Below are positions 25,382 through 34,330 of a stretch of 64,000 nt of DNA, piece after piece (position 1 is the first letter of the stretch; each line of letters opens with the position of its first letter). Origin of the DNA: Neisseria montereyensis (GTDB taxonomy: Bacteria > Pseudomonadota > Gammaproteobacteria > Burkholderiales > Neisseriaceae); NCBI RefSeq assembly GCF_024834045.1, contig NZ_JANUXW010000003.1:124001-188000 (forward strand), in the 5' to 3' direction. The translations under genes were made by a program, and so were the position numbers. The notes below the pieces were generated by a model. The model saw only the letters and a list, made by a program, of their open reading frames with translations. It was not told where the DNA came from and ran no database searches.

Positions 25382-26275
25382 ATGATGAAATTTTCTGCTT
25401 TAAAGGTATTGGGTTTGACTATGTTGCTTAGCGGATGCGCTTCAAGTACCGTAGATTATGTGTCTACCCGGGCGACACCCGGTTATACCCAATCTTCTTT
25501 AGACCAAGCTTTAGACTGTGTCGGACAGGCACTTGAGCGATTTTCACCTGATTCCCCAAGGGTTTCTTTATTCATTGTTTCCAATGTTGCCGATGGAACG
25601 GTTCGACAACAAGCTTTATACAGCCCTTTGTCGGATTCCGGTGTATTCCATCTGCGTACGCGTATTCATGCGCTTTTCCCTTCCACATTGGCTAGGGTAA
25701 TTAAAGAAGAGCCGTTAATTTTGCAGGCAGTAAACGGACCGATAGGGATTAATGCATTCGGTTTGGTTAACACCGATTATCTTCAAGCCTATCAACAAGG
25801 TAACTTGGCATCTATCAACTTTGGCCGTAAACAGGCAGGATTACCAGCCGCTTCTTATCTACAATTGGTACCGATAGAAGCGGCATTTACCCGCAATGAT
25901 CAGGATGATTTTTTCACCGGGGGGCAAGGTTTTAATGCTTCTCAAAGTAGGGCGCGGATTAGAGGTAACCTGGATTATGGAACCAGTAATTCATCCAAGG
26001 TTATCAGCTTGGCAGTGAATGTATCCGATCCTTCTACGAATACCATTGCCTATGCAACTTCTTTTGATTTGAAATATTCCGCCAGCCGTAAGCAATTCAG
26101 TTTACAGTTAACGGGTACGGAACCGGGTGTCGGTTATTCGTTTTCTTCAGGTGAGATAGAGAGTGTACAAAGTGCCCAGCAAGTATTGCTTGATGCGGCC
26201 AGCTTGTGGATTGCCGATTTGTCTTATCCTGAGTTGCAATTAAATAAAACCTGTTACCGTAGTCAGATTTCTTAA
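25382..26275 (+). CDS. CsgG/HfaB-like outer-membrane lipoprotein
   Basis: A 297-aa lipoprotein with lipobox LLSGC (Cys about 20). The order of segments resembles CsgG/HfaB: an early beta strand SLFIVSNVADGTVRQ, a helix-rich middle, LQLVPIEAAFTRND in the place of the first pore strand region, then KVISLAVNVSDPSTNTIAYATSFDLKYS, close in pattern to the CsgG strand IAVNLRVVNVSTGEILSS, and a final helix IESVQSAQQVLLDAASLWI. CsgG-type proteins form the ring-shaped outer-membrane channel for amyloid subunits. AGGGAAC precedes the start. A strong terminator closes the locus. The assignment is by pattern and needs a profile search. Confidence 0.65.
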   Translation: MMKFSALKVLGLTMLLSGCASSTVDYVSTRATPGYTQSSLDQALDCVGQALERFSPDSPRVSLFIVSNVADGTVRQQALYSPLSDSGVFHLRTRIHALFPSTLARVIKEEPLILQAVNGPIGINAFGLVNTDYLQAYQQGNLASINFGRKQAGLPAASYLQLVPIEAAFTRNDQDDFFTGGQGFNASQSRARIRGNLDYGTSNSSKVISLAVNVSDPSTNTIAYATSFDLKYSASRKQFSLQLTGTEPGVGYSFSSGEIESVQSAQQVLLDAASLWIADLSYPELQLNKTCYRSQIS

Positions 26276-26305
26276 AGCAATTTTTAAAAATTAAATATAT
26301 AAATA

Positions 26306-26340
26306 CATAAAAAAGCGGATAAAATATCCGCTTTTTTATG
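26306..26340. terminator. Strong bidirectional terminator
   Basis: A perfect 16-bp stem CATAAAAAAGCGGATA with its complement and a 3-bp loop, with A and T runs on both sides. It ends the curli-like locus and faces the DUF2789 gene. Confidence 0.9.
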
Positions 26341-26504
26341 TATTTGAATCTGATCTATGCTTTAAATAACTGAGATAACCTATTTCAGGCATATAGAAAA
26401 GCAATGTCAGATACACGATGAAACCAAAACGTAGTCAGCTTGTGAAATATTGAATGAAAAATATTCTTTATTTCTTTATTAAAACTCGGTTAATTATTTA
26501 TCTA

Positions 26505-26750
26505 TTAAGAAATATCGGGATCATGTAATAAAGCGTTTAATTCATCGATAACTTCGATCCAAACGGCATCACGCTCCCATTCTTCCCGTAAAAATGCACG
26601 TTGTTTATCCGTCCAAAATTTTGCATCAATCAATCTTTCGGAATTATCAAGTTTGTGCTCTTTGATAAACTTTTCGATAGATGCTTCATCATTCGCAAGC
26701 CCTAATTGGCTAAATAAATCTGCTATATTGTAATCTGGTTGGCCTAGCAT
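26505..26750 (-). CDS. DUF2789 family protein
   Basis: An 81-aa acidic cytoplasmic protein. Patterns such as LFSQLGLANDEASIEKFIKEH and AKFWTDKQRAFLREEW fit DUF2789, a small family of unknown function in Proteobacteria. An AAGGAG site precedes the ATG on the minus strand. Confidence 0.85.
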   Translation of the reverse strand: MLGQPDYNIADLFSQLGLANDEASIEKFIKEHKLDNSERLIDAKFWTDKQRAFLREEWERDAVWIEVIDELNALLHDPDIS

Positions 26751-27347
26751 ATTAAAAACTCCTTTTGATAAGTTGTATATGATAAGTATTTAAATATATA
26801 TCATATGGCTAAAATTAAAAATAGAAACAAATTTGCCAATGAAATATATTTTTCAAGTGTTTTAGTATAAACCCCTATATTAAAAGTTGCCTTGCCAGAG
26901 GTGTGTTATTGGAAACAATATAGCCAATTTTAGCTTCTAATGTAAAGTTGTTTTTCTATATCATGGCTATTTTTAATTGTTTTATTCTATGGATAATATG
27001 GTTTTTGTATATAAAACAAATTTATATTGCATTTGAATAAATATCGGATATATCTGAAATCAAATCGTATTCCAAACAGTTTTTTGAATGGTATTTATCT
27101 TTTCTTTTGTAATAATTTAACTTAAAATGAGTAAATAAAAAGTTTCGGACAATGCTTTTATAATATGATTATTTTGGCATTATTTTGCGAATATTCTTAA
27201 TATATTATTAAATATTTTAGGCCGTCTGAAAAAATCAATCGGTATTTTTATGAAAAATAGCATGTGACAGAAGCAGGCTGTTTGATGATATCTAAAAGTT
27301 AATAAATTGAATGCTTGGTTCAAAAAATAAAAAAGGAGGCTTGCCTT
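26751..27347. other. AT-rich intergenic stretch
   Basis: About 600 bp without a supported gene. One AG-DUS lies at about 27219-27230. The rest is AT-rich and probably carries the divergent promoters of the DUF2789 gene and the downstream exported protein. Confidence 0.55.
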
Positions 27348-27872
27348 ATGACTTTAGCTGCAAATCGGTTAAAAATGCGTAGTCATTTCGGTATTTGTTT
27401 ATTTTTGGCTGTGTTTACGGTTTATGTTCATGCGGATGGGCAAGGGCGCCAAAACAATGAACCGATGGATAATGCGGCTTCGCAAGTGAATAACCAGTTT
27501 GAAAAAAAATCTGATGATCCTAATCGTCTTGTGCAGCCCTCGAAGCAGCCCGCATCTGTGAATAAAATATCAAGATATGATAAAAATGCTTCGATACAGG
27601 TGAAAGCAAAGCCGGCCGCACCGAATCCTGCGGTAGCCAAAGATAAAGCCAAAGCTTCCGAGCGTGCTTTCAGAAACAAAGTGCAGGAAAATCCGCCTTT
27701 TAAAGATCTGGATAAGCTGAGTGCCGACGAGCGTGAAAAAGTATTGAAAAAATCCCTGCCGATGATAGGGCAATATGGCAATATCGATTCTACCGGATTG
27801 GGCAGTTATCCACGTTTGGAGGGGGAGGTTTATCGTTCTGACAAGCCTATCATTTATTATATTGAGCAATAA
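27348..27872 (+). CDS. Exported Lys/Pro-rich protein of unknown function
   Basis: A 174-aa protein. The start at 27348 has a near-ideal AAAAGGAGG site 8 bases away. Residues about 12-30 form a signal peptide ending VHA-D. The mature part is hydrophilic and low in complexity (KAKPAAPNPAVAKDKAKASERAF), then a more ordered end (LGSYPRLEGEVYRSDKPIIYYIE). I do not recognise the family. A single DUS separates it from argD. Confidence 0.7.
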   Translation: MTLAANRLKMRSHFGICLFLAVFTVYVHADGQGRQNNEPMDNAASQVNNQFEKKSDDPNRLVQPSKQPASVNKISRYDKNASIQVKAKPAAPNPAVAKDKAKASERAFRNKVQENPPFKDLDKLSADEREKVLKKSLPMIGQYGNIDSTGLGSYPRLEGEVYRSDKPIIYYIEQ

Positions 27873-27937
27873 AGCAGGTTTTTTTAACCTTATTGGAAAA
27901 GGCCGTCTGAAACCGAATAGATAAAGGACAACCAACC

Positions 27938-29125
27938 ATGCAAAACCACATCACGCCGAATTTTGTGTTTTCCCCAATGATTCCCGATCATGCCAAGGGT
28001 AGCCGTGTTTGGGATAGAGAAGGGCGGGAGTATATCGATTTAGCGGGCGGTATTGCCGTGAATGCGTTGGGGCATTGCCATCCTGCATTAGTCGAAGCCC
28101 TAACCGAACAAGCCGGAAAGCTTTGGCATGTTTCCAATATCTATACCACCGAGCCTGCTCAAACATTGGCGGCCAAGCTGGCCGAACATACTTTTGCCGA
28201 TAAAGTTTTCTTTTGTAACTCAGGGGCGGAGGCCAATGAAGCGGCTTTAAAATTGGCGCGAAAATATGCCCGTGATCATTTCGGCGAAGATAAAAACGAA
28301 ATCATTGCTTGTGTGAACGCTTTTCACGGGCGTACCTTATTTACCGTATCGGTAGGCGGGCAAGCTAAATACAGCCGCGATTTTGCACCGCTGCCGCCCG
28401 CGATTACCCATGTTCCGTTTAATGATGCCGAGGCATTGGCAGCGGCTATCTCTGAAAAAACCTGTGCGGTGATTATCGAGCCGATACAAGGCGAAAGCGG
28501 TGTGTTACCGGCGGATAGTGCGTTTTTAGAGGCGGCACGCCGTTTGTGCGATCAACATCAGGCGCTGTTGATTTTTGATGAAGTCCAAACCGGTATGGGG
28601 CGGACGGCCAAACTGTTTGCATACGAACACTACGAGGTAACGCCCGATATTCTGACCAGCGCGAAAGCTTTAGGCGGCGGATTCCCTATCGGTGCTATGC
28701 TGACAACCGATAAAATCGCCCCCAGTTTCGGCCCGGGAACACACGGTACCACTTTCGGCGGCAATCCTTTGGCTTGTGCCGTCGCTAACCGTGCATTCGA
28801 TATAATTAACAGCCCGGAAACCTTGCAACATGCCGAACAACAGGGGCGTAAATTGCAAGCAGCTTTAACGGCATTGGGTGAAGAAACCGGCGTTTTCCAA
28901 GAAGTGCGCGGTATGGGCTTGCTTATCGGTTGTGTGTTGGCCGAACCCTATCGGGATAAGGCAGGCGAATTGATTCAGACGGCCTTAAATCATGGTTTGA
29001 TGATTTTGGTGGCCGGAAGCAATGTGATTCGGTTTGCCCCCAGTTTGCTGATTGATGATGAAGACTTGAATGAAGGCATGAAGCGGCTACGCGAAGCGTT
29101 ATTAAGCTGGCGTACGCAAGCATAA
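27938..29125 (+). CDS. argD: Acetylornithine aminotransferase
   Basis: A 395-aa class III PLP aminotransferase of arginine synthesis; it may also serve lysine synthesis as in other bacteria. The PLP lysine is in [15 protein letters not shown] (about residue 243). [18 protein letters not shown] and [12 protein letters not shown] are also intact. AAAGGACAACC precedes the ATG. It is convergent with metW across a DUS hairpin. Confidence 0.95.
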   Translation: MQNHITPNFVFSPMIPDHAKGSRVWDREGREYIDLAGGIAVNALGHCHPALVEALTEQAGKLWHVSNIYTTEPAQTLAAKLAEHTFADKVFFCNSGAEANEAALKLARKYARDHFGEDKNEIIACVNAFHGRTLFTVSVGGQAKYSRDFAPLPPAITHVPFNDAEALAAAISEKTCAVIIEPIQGESGVLPADSAFLEAARRLCDQHQALLIFDEVQTGMGRTAKLFAYEHYEVTPDILTSAKALGGGFPIGAMLTTDKIAPSFGPGTHGTTFGGNPLACAVANRAFDIINSPETLQHAEQQGRKLQAALTALGEETGVFQEVRGMGLLIGCVLAEPYRDKAGELIQTALNHGLMILVAGSNVIRFAPSLLIDDEDLNEGMKRLREALLSWRTQA

Positions 29126-29129
29126 ACTT

Positions 29130-29162
29130 AAAGGCCGTCTGAAAACATTTCAGACGGCCTTT
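29130..29162. terminator. DUS hairpin between argD and metW
   Basis: A perfect 15-bp stem AAAGGCCGTCTGAAA with a 3-bp loop and T or A runs on both sides, placed between two convergent genes. Confidence 0.9.
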
Positions 29163-29182
29163 TTAATCATGATTTCAATGGT

Positions 29183-29767
29183 TTATCCGACACGGTAGAA
29201 AGCCAAGCTGCCTAAGATATTCGGCAGTAGGTTGACCTGCTTGCCTGCCGTCATCACGGTGCGTTCCAAAACGCGGATTTGGTTTTTTTCACACAAGCGG
29301 TCGAAATCTTGCAGGGTACACCAGTGGATATTGGGGGTGTTATACCACTGATAAGGCATGCGTTCGGATACGGGCATATGGCCGAGTAGGGCGATTTGCA
29401 AACGGTTGCGCCAATAACCGAAATTGGGAAACGAAACAATGGCCTGTTTGGCAACGCGGGTGAGATCGCGCAGAATGGTTTCGGTGTTTTGCATAGCCTG
29501 TATGGTTTGGCTTAATACCAAAATATCGAAGCTATTATCGTCGAAATCTTGCAAGCCTTGTTCCAAATCGGCCTGAATCACGTTAACACCGCGTTCCATA
29601 GCGGCAATCACGCCGTCGGTATCGATTTCCACGCCGTAGCCGCTGCAATTTTTGCGGCTGATTAATGCGGAAAGCAGTTCGCCATCGCCGCAGCCTAAGT
29701 CTAAAACACGGCTGCCGGATGGAATCCAATCGTAAATCAGTTGTAAGTCATCGCGCAATTGAGTCAT
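29183..29767 (-). CDS. metW: Methionine biosynthesis protein MetW
   Basis: A 194-aa SAM-methyltransferase-fold protein with motif [13 protein letters not shown] and the [12 protein letters not shown] segment typical of MetW. It usually pairs with MetX and supports its activity in methionine synthesis. The start at 29767 overlaps the metX stop as ATGA, showing translational coupling; an upstream ATG at 29776 is a less likely start. Confidence 0.92.
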   Translation of the reverse strand: MTQLRDDLQLIYDWIPSGSRVLDLGCGDGELLSALISRKNCSGYGVEIDTDGVIAAMERGVNVIQADLEQGLQDFDDNSFDILVLSQTIQAMQNTETILRDLTRVAKQAIVSFPNFGYWRNRLQIALLGHMPVSERMPYQWYNTPNIHWCTLQDFDRLCEKNQIRVLERTVMTAGKQVNLLPNILGSLAFYRVG

Positions 29768-30906
29768 TGGCTGCATTCCTTCGCTACATTATTCATATAG
29801 GCGCGTACGGCACGGATATAAGGCTCGTCGGTCATGAGAAAAGCATCGTGGCCGTGGGTGGATTCCACTTCGATATATTGAACGTATTTTCCGGCTCGAA
29901 CCAAATGTTTCACTAGGGCGCGCGAGCGGGCGGGGGCAAAGCGCCAGTCGGTGCTGAAGCTGGCAATAAAGAATTTTGCCTGTACGGTTTTTAAGGCGGC
30001 GTTCAAATCATTGTTAAACTCGGCGGCGGGGGCGAAATAGTCTAAAGCTTTGGTCATGCGCAAATAAGTATTGGCATCAAAGCGGTTGGCAAATTTATCG
30101 CCCTGATAACGCAGGTAGGATTCTACTTCAAATTCGACGTCATAGCCGTATTGATAGCCTTCGCTCTGCATGCTTCTACCGAATTTTCTGCTCAAACCCT
30201 GTTCGGCCAGATAAGTGATGTGGCCCATCATGCGGGCAATGCGTAGCCCGCGATGGGGAATGGTTTGATAGCGGCGGTAGTGCCCGTCGTGGAAATCGGG
30301 GTCGGTAATAATGGCTTGGCGGGCGACATCGTTGAATGCGATGTTTTGCGCCGATAAACGGGTGGATGATGCGATAACCAGCGCATGCCGTACGCGGTCG
30401 GGGAAATCAATAGTCCATTGCAAAGCCTGCATGCCGCCCAAGCTGCCGCCGACAACAGCCGCCCATTGGCGGATGCCGAAATAGTCGGCCAATAGTGTTT
30501 GGCTTTTTACCCAGTCTTTCACGGTAACAATCGGAAAATCGGCGCCGTATTCTTCACCGGTTTCGGGGTTATGGCTTAACGGCCCGGTACTGCCGTGGCA
30601 GCCGCCGAGATTATTGAGGCCGACCACGAAAAAACGTTCGGTATCAATCGGTTTGCCGGGGCCGACCATATTGTCCCACCAGCCGGGGTATTTGTCGTCG
30701 GGCGAGTGTCTGCCGGCAACGTGGTGATTGCCGGATAGGGCGTGGCAGATTAAAACGGCATTGGATTTTTCTTGATTGAGTGTGCCATAGGTTTCAACCA
30801 TTAAATCAAAACGCGGCAATGTTTGCCCGTTTTGCAACGCAAACGGTTGCTCAAACGGGATTTTTTGCGGGCTTACAATCCATGTGTCGGTAGTGTGTGT
30901 TGTCAT
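29764..30906 (-). CDS. metX: Homoserine O-acyltransferase MetX
   Basis: A 380-aa alpha/beta-hydrolase that acylates homoserine in methionine synthesis. The nucleophile Ser lies in [13 protein letters not shown] (about residues 148-160); [11 protein letters not shown] and the end motif STHGHDAFL give the rest of the active site. Whether the acyl donor is acetyl- or succinyl-CoA cannot be read safely. It forms an operon with metW. The region before its start has a degenerate second copy at about 32765-32885. Confidence 0.93.
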   Translation of the reverse strand: MTTHTTDTWIVSPQKIPFEQPFALQNGQTLPRFDLMVETYGTLNQEKSNAVLICHALSGNHHVAGRHSPDDKYPGWWDNMVGPGKPIDTERFFVVGLNNLGGCHGSTGPLSHNPETGEEYGADFPIVTVKDWVKSQTLLADYFGIRQWAAVVGGSLGGMQALQWTIDFPDRVRHALVIASSTRLSAQNIAFNDVARQAIITDPDFHDGHYRRYQTIPHRGLRIARMMGHITYLAEQGLSRKFGRSMQSEGYQYGYDVEFEVESYLRYQGDKFANRFDANTYLRMTKALDYFAPAAEFNNDLNAALKTVQAKFFIASFSTDWRFAPARSRALVKHLVRAGKYVQYIEVESTHGHDAFLMTDEPYIRAVRAYMNNVAKECSQ

Positions 30907-31076
30907 TTCTATGGGCGGAAATGTCGGAAAAAAGTTATTATAGCGGCTTGGCCGAAGCTTGTGCTAACCGTTTTCAAGCGGCTGCGGCTATTTTTTTAAT
31001 AAAATATATTGGCGCGTGAAGTTCGGTATCGGCTTGATGTGGATGATGGGTTTCAGACGGCCGGAGGGCTGATATT

Positions 31077-31250
31077 ATGGGCCGTATTATACGGATTGTT
31101 TTTTTTCTTGCTTTAATCGGCTTGATTGCTCACCGCTTGTTTAGCCGTTCTCAGAAACGGGCTTTGCATGAAGTGATTCAAATCAGCGCATGGGTGTGTG
31201 TGGCCGCTGCGGTGTTGGCGATATTGTGGCATTGGTTTATCGGGTTTTGA
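31077..31250 (+). CDS. 57-aa membrane protein (MIGRI-like)
   Basis: A small gene starting at 31077 with GGAGGG 8 bases upstream. The protein starts MGRIIRIVFFLALIGLIAH, then SRSQKRALHEVIQ, then a second hydrophobic segment ending LWHWFIGF. Two membrane segments joined by a basic loop. It resembles a small conserved Neisseria protein annotated MIGRI; I am not certain of that name. Function unknown. It is followed by a DUS hairpin. Confidence 0.75.
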   Translation: MGRIIRIVFFLALIGLIAHRLFSRSQKRALHEVIQISAWVCVAAAVLAILWHWFIGF

Positions 31251-31265
31251 GTTTTTAAAATCAAT

Positions 31266-31298
31266 AAGGCCGTCTGAAACATTTTTTCAGACGGCTTT
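31266..31298. terminator. DUS hairpin between small membrane gene and hxlR-type gene
   Basis: AAGGCCGTCTGAAA faces TTTCAGACGGCTTT with short T-rich flanks, between convergent genes. Confidence 0.8.
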
Positions 31299-31300
31299 GT

Positions 31301-31675
31301 TTATTCATGTTCGGATTCCGGTTGTGTGTTGGCCAATCTATGTTGCATGCATTCGGCAGCATATTCTTCCCCCCATTTATACATGGTTCGGATAACGGGC
31401 ATGAGGGTGAGGCCGAGTTTGGTGAGCGAATATTCTACTTTAGGCGGTACTTGCGGATAGACTTCTCGATGCACAATACCGTCTTTTTCCAATTCGCGCA
31501 GTTGTAAGGTCAGCATCCTTTGGGTGATGGCGGGCATTAGGCGTTGTAGTTCGTTAAAACGGCGGGTTTCAACACTGAGTTGGTAGAGAATCAATACTTT
31601 CCATTTGCCGCCGATAATATCCAGTGTGGAAACAACGGGGCCGCAGGGGTCGCCCGGAGGGGTGGTGGTTTTCAT
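31301..31675 (-). CDS. HxlR-family transcriptional regulator
   Basis: A 124-aa winged-helix protein. The HxlR pattern is clear: [42 protein letters not shown] and the wing segment [13 protein letters not shown]. Cys 11 in the DPCGPV position is the redox-sensing Cys in several HxlR members. It diverges from the DUF896 gene, and the shared 180-bp gap holds a CTAA-TTAG inverted repeat, so it may control itself and that gene. Confidence 0.9.
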   Translation of the reverse strand: MKTTTPPGDPCGPVVSTLDIIGGKWKVLILYQLSVETRRFNELQRLMPAITQRMLTLQLRELEKDGIVHREVYPQVPPKVEYSLTKLGLTLMPVIRTMYKWGEEYAAECMQHRLANTQPESEHE

Positions 31676-31722
31676 CGTTATGCTTCTTTCTGTTTAATTA
31701 ACAGTATAAAAAATGTATGTAC

Positions 31723-31750
31723 TTGCTAAAAAGTTAGTATTAAGTATAAT
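31723..31750 (+). promoter_or_regulatory. Sigma-70 promoter and candidate HxlR operator
   Basis: TTGCTA (31723-31728), a 16-bp spacer, then a perfect TATAAT (31745-31750), reading toward the DUF896 gene. The spacer begins an inverted repeat CTAA-AAAG-TTAG that would place a dimeric regulator between -35 and -10. Confidence 0.55.
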
Positions 31751-31858
31751 ACACATAAGCAAACAAAAGTATAGTAAATGTAATAAAAGAACTATTAAAT
31801 ATTTGATAAGGCCGTCTGAAATTTTTATCGGGCATACACACCAAGAAAGGAGCGCACT

Positions 31859-32092
31859 ATGCGTATTGCAGAATTAGACCGTATTAACGAACTGGCTCGG
31901 AAAGCCAAAACTTCAGGTTTGAGCGAGGCCGAATTATCTGAGCGTGCGGCTTTGCGCCAAGCTTATATCGGCAAAGTGTGCGGACAATTAACCAATATTT
32001 TATCGGTGGTAACCGTTGTCGATGTGGAAGGCAATGATGTAACGCCTGATAAATTGCGTCAGGCACAGGCTGCCGGTATGCAGGTGCATTAA
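31859..32092 (+). CDS. DUF896 family protein (YnzC-like)
   Basis: A 77-aa protein starting MRIAELDRINELARKAKTSGLSEAELSERAALRQAYI in pattern, which is the DUF896 signature; family members are short helical proteins of unclear role, one being SOS-linked in Bacillus. AAGAAAGGAG gives a strong ribosome binding site. A C-terminal extension (TNILSVVTVVDVEGNDVTPD) follows the helical pair. It is divergent from the HxlR regulator. Confidence 0.85.
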   Translation: MRIAELDRINELARKAKTSGLSEAELSERAALRQAYIGKVCGQLTNILSVVTVVDVEGNDVTPDKLRQAQAAGMQVH

Positions 32093-32137
32093 ATACCCGT
32101 CTGATTTACTATGCCTAAGGTCAATATTTTTCATAAA

Positions 32138-32233
32138 CAGTAAGTTTGGCGGGGTGTACCAATCCGAGTAGAATAAAAGCATGTATGCCGGTTGTGCGTT
32201 TTATAAACCGGCATACATGCTTTTTAATTTTTG
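32138..32233 (+). repeat. 96-bp perfect direct repeat, copy 1
   Basis: Identical base for base to 32892-32987. It contains a promoter-like TTGGCG-17-TAGAAT and an 18-bp perfect stem-loop with a T-rich tail. This copy lies 45 bp after the DUF896 gene and can act as its terminator. Confidence 0.95.
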
Positions 32234-32353
32234 TATAGAAATAAGGTTTTAAATATACTTTTCTAACACTTTGGTTTCTACTATGTCTTTTTATTCTAAT
32301 TAAACATAAGAAGGAATCTCTAGAAATCTCACTTATAATAGATTTGATAACGA

Positions 32354-32701
32354 CTAGCTATATTGATCAATGATTTCGTTAGCAATCCTCAGAATTTCAT
32401 TAGAATATCTTTTATCATAAAGTTGAACTGTATTACTTTTACAAAATCGAATTAATGCTGATTTTGTTTCATCGTTCATCATATACTCTGTAAAATCATA
32501 ACGTGATCTACTGTATAATTTCATTAATGCTATTTTAGCTAAAATGCTTGTTGGCCCTTTTGCTTTAATTAATGAATTTAATCTTTGCGTATCAAAGGTA
32601 TTCATTTTTAACCACGTTTCAGACATTATTTCTTGTGATTTTTCTTCTGCTGCACTGATTAAACTTTTTCCAACACTAGATAAAATATCAAAGAATCCCA
32701 T
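32354..32701 (-). CDS. 115-aa protein of unknown function between 96-bp repeats
   Basis: A small helical protein beginning MGFFDILSSVGKSLISAAEE, with no signal peptide and no clear membrane segment. The middle (LIKAKGPTSILAKIALMKLYSRSRYDF) is basic. The family is not recognised. AAGGAGAATAAA gives a good ribosome binding site. It is AT-rich, opposite in direction to its neighbours, and sits alone in a 660-bp insert bounded by perfect direct repeats, so recent acquisition is likely. An immunity or phage-related role is only a guess from context. Confidence 0.7.
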   Translation of the reverse strand: MGFFDILSSVGKSLISAAEEKSQEIMSETWLKMNTFDTQRLNSLIKAKGPTSILAKIALMKLYSRSRYDFTEYMMNDETKSALIRFCKSNTVQLYDKRYSNEILRIANEIIDQYS

Positions 32702-32891
32702 TTTATTTTATTCTCCTTGATTTATAATCATGATCTGGAATAGTAGAAAAAATATGAAGTAAATATGTATCGGGGAGTTATTATAGCGGCTTGGTTGAAG
32801 CTTGTGTTGGTTATTTTATAAAATATATTTATGAGTGAAGTCTTGCCTAGCATCTGTTTGATATGAATAATAGGTTTTAGATATTTTTAGG
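32702..32891. repeat. Degenerate copy of the metX upstream region
   Basis: 32765-32885 resembles 30921-31060 (for example TTATTATAGCGGCTTGG and GAAGCTTGTG are shared, with indels after). No coding signal. It fills the gap between the 115-aa gene and repeat copy 2. Confidence 0.6.
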
Positions 32892-32987
32892 CAGTAAGTT
32901 TGGCGGGGTGTACCAATCCGAGTAGAATAAAAGCATGTATGCCGGTTGTGCGTTTTATAAACCGGCATACATGCTTTTTAATTTTTG
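32892..32987 (+). repeat. 96-bp perfect direct repeat, copy 2
   Basis: Identical to 32138-32233. Here it lies just before the ribosome binding site of the beta-helix gene: -35/-10 at 32900-32928, stem 32930-32947 with 32960-32977, then T-rich DNA and the GGAG at 32991. Confidence 0.95.
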
Positions 32988-33002
32988 ATAGGAGTTGTGC
33001 AG

Positions 33003-34301
33003 ATGAATACAGTAAGTAATTATCAGGAATTATTGGCCGCCGTAATGCGTGGTGATAACGAGATTGTCATCAGCCGTAATATTCGGGCGTTGGGCTCGAT
33101 TATGTTGGCTCCTGATATGGTATTGCGCGGAAAAGCACAGGAAAACGGCGAGTTGCCGACGGTTACTTTTTCCAATAGCGACGGTGTAGCAGTCACTAAA
33201 AACAACCGCATTGCCGACTTAAATATTCAAACCGATGTGAAACATCGTGCTGTTTATAATGTCTTGCAAGAAAAAGATTTAGGCAAATTCGATTTTAATA
33301 ACCTGACTTTGGTCGGCCAGTTTTCTTTTATTACCCGTGCGGGCACGCAATCTGCAAAACTGAATATTAATAACTTGGATATTGTGGCCTGCGATGCGCG
33401 TCATCATCCAGAACAGCCGCAAAAATACGGCGTCAACGTATATCAGGGCGCGTTAACGGTATATAACTTCAACAGCCAAAAAGACAGTCGAATTGATTTA
33501 ACCATCGATAATATCCGCATCGGTCGCGAACATGCGCCGGTATTGGGTTCGGGCTTGTTTGTTTCCGGTTTCGGTGATGAAGGCGGTCAAGTGGTGGCAG
33601 ACCGCATTACCACGCAAGCCGTTTATTCAGACGGCCGCCTGCCTTTCGGCGTGCCGGATATTATTACCGCTGCGGTATTTATTGTTTATGGTGCCAAAGT
33701 GAAAGAGCTGGTTCACCATGAAAATATCGTCACATACGGCGTAAACGATATGGTCTTGGATACTTGGGGTCATGTTGATAATTGGCTGTCGGAAAAAAAT
33801 GTTTTGTCATACGGCCCAAGCGGTATCGGCTTTGTCAACTTCGGCACGGTCGGCAATTTTGTGGTGAAAGGCGAAGTGGCGACCTATGGCATGGGCGCAC
33901 GCGGCTATAACCAATACGACGGCACGGTCGATAATATTGAATTCGGTAGCATTTCCACTTATGGCGACGGTTCTATCGGCATTCAATTGAGCCGTAAAAT
34001 CGGTAAATTAACCGTACACGGTGATGTCAAAACCTATGGCAGCGAAGGTGATTCATTGGTGAAAGGCGTGGTTCTGCGTTTAAAACCGTTGGCTTTGTCG
34101 ATTCAGAATGGTGGCGAAGCCGAACAAATCACTATCGGCGGTAATTTGGAAACCTTGGGCGACGGCGTGAGCGCGTTGGACGTGAAAAAAGGCGGTAAAA
34201 TTCAAGCCATGCAGGTTGGCGGCGAGATTGTGGCCAAAGGCAAGGGTAGCCAACGGTTAGCGATTGAAGAAGGTGCCGAAGTACCGGCAAATATTAAATA
34301 A
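33003..34301 (+). CDS. Beta-helix-type repeat protein of unknown function
   Basis: A 432-aa protein. The start at 33003 has GATAGGAG 9 bases upstream. No signal peptide is seen. From about residue 220 short repeats of the kind xTYGxxxxGxxxxxxGxV recur (VTYGVNDM, LSYGPSGIG, ATYGMGARG, STYGDGSIG, KTYGSEGDS), as in right-handed parallel beta-helices. The early part reads like a solvent-facing beta-helix start (LGSIMLAPDMVLRGK). I do not recognise a named family. A polysaccharide-acting or surface-binding role is possible but unproven. It ends at a strong bidirectional terminator. Confidence 0.75.
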   Translation: MNTVSNYQELLAAVMRGDNEIVISRNIRALGSIMLAPDMVLRGKAQENGELPTVTFSNSDGVAVTKNNRIADLNIQTDVKHRAVYNVLQEKDLGKFDFNNLTLVGQFSFITRAGTQSAKLNINNLDIVACDARHHPEQPQKYGVNVYQGALTVYNFNSQKDSRIDLTIDNIRIGREHAPVLGSGLFVSGFGDEGGQVVADRITTQAVYSDGRLPFGVPDIITAAVFIVYGAKVKELVHHENIVTYGVNDMVLDTWGHVDNWLSEKNVLSYGPSGIGFVNFGTVGNFVVKGEVATYGMGARGYNQYDGTVDNIEFGSISTYGDGSIGIQLSRKIGKLTVHGDVKTYGSEGDSLVKGVVLRLKPLALSIQNGGEAEQITIGGNLETLGDGVSALDVKKGGKIQAMQVGGEIVAKGKGSQRLAIEEGAEVPANIK

Positions 34302-34330
34302 ATATTTGATTAATAATATTTAATTATCGG

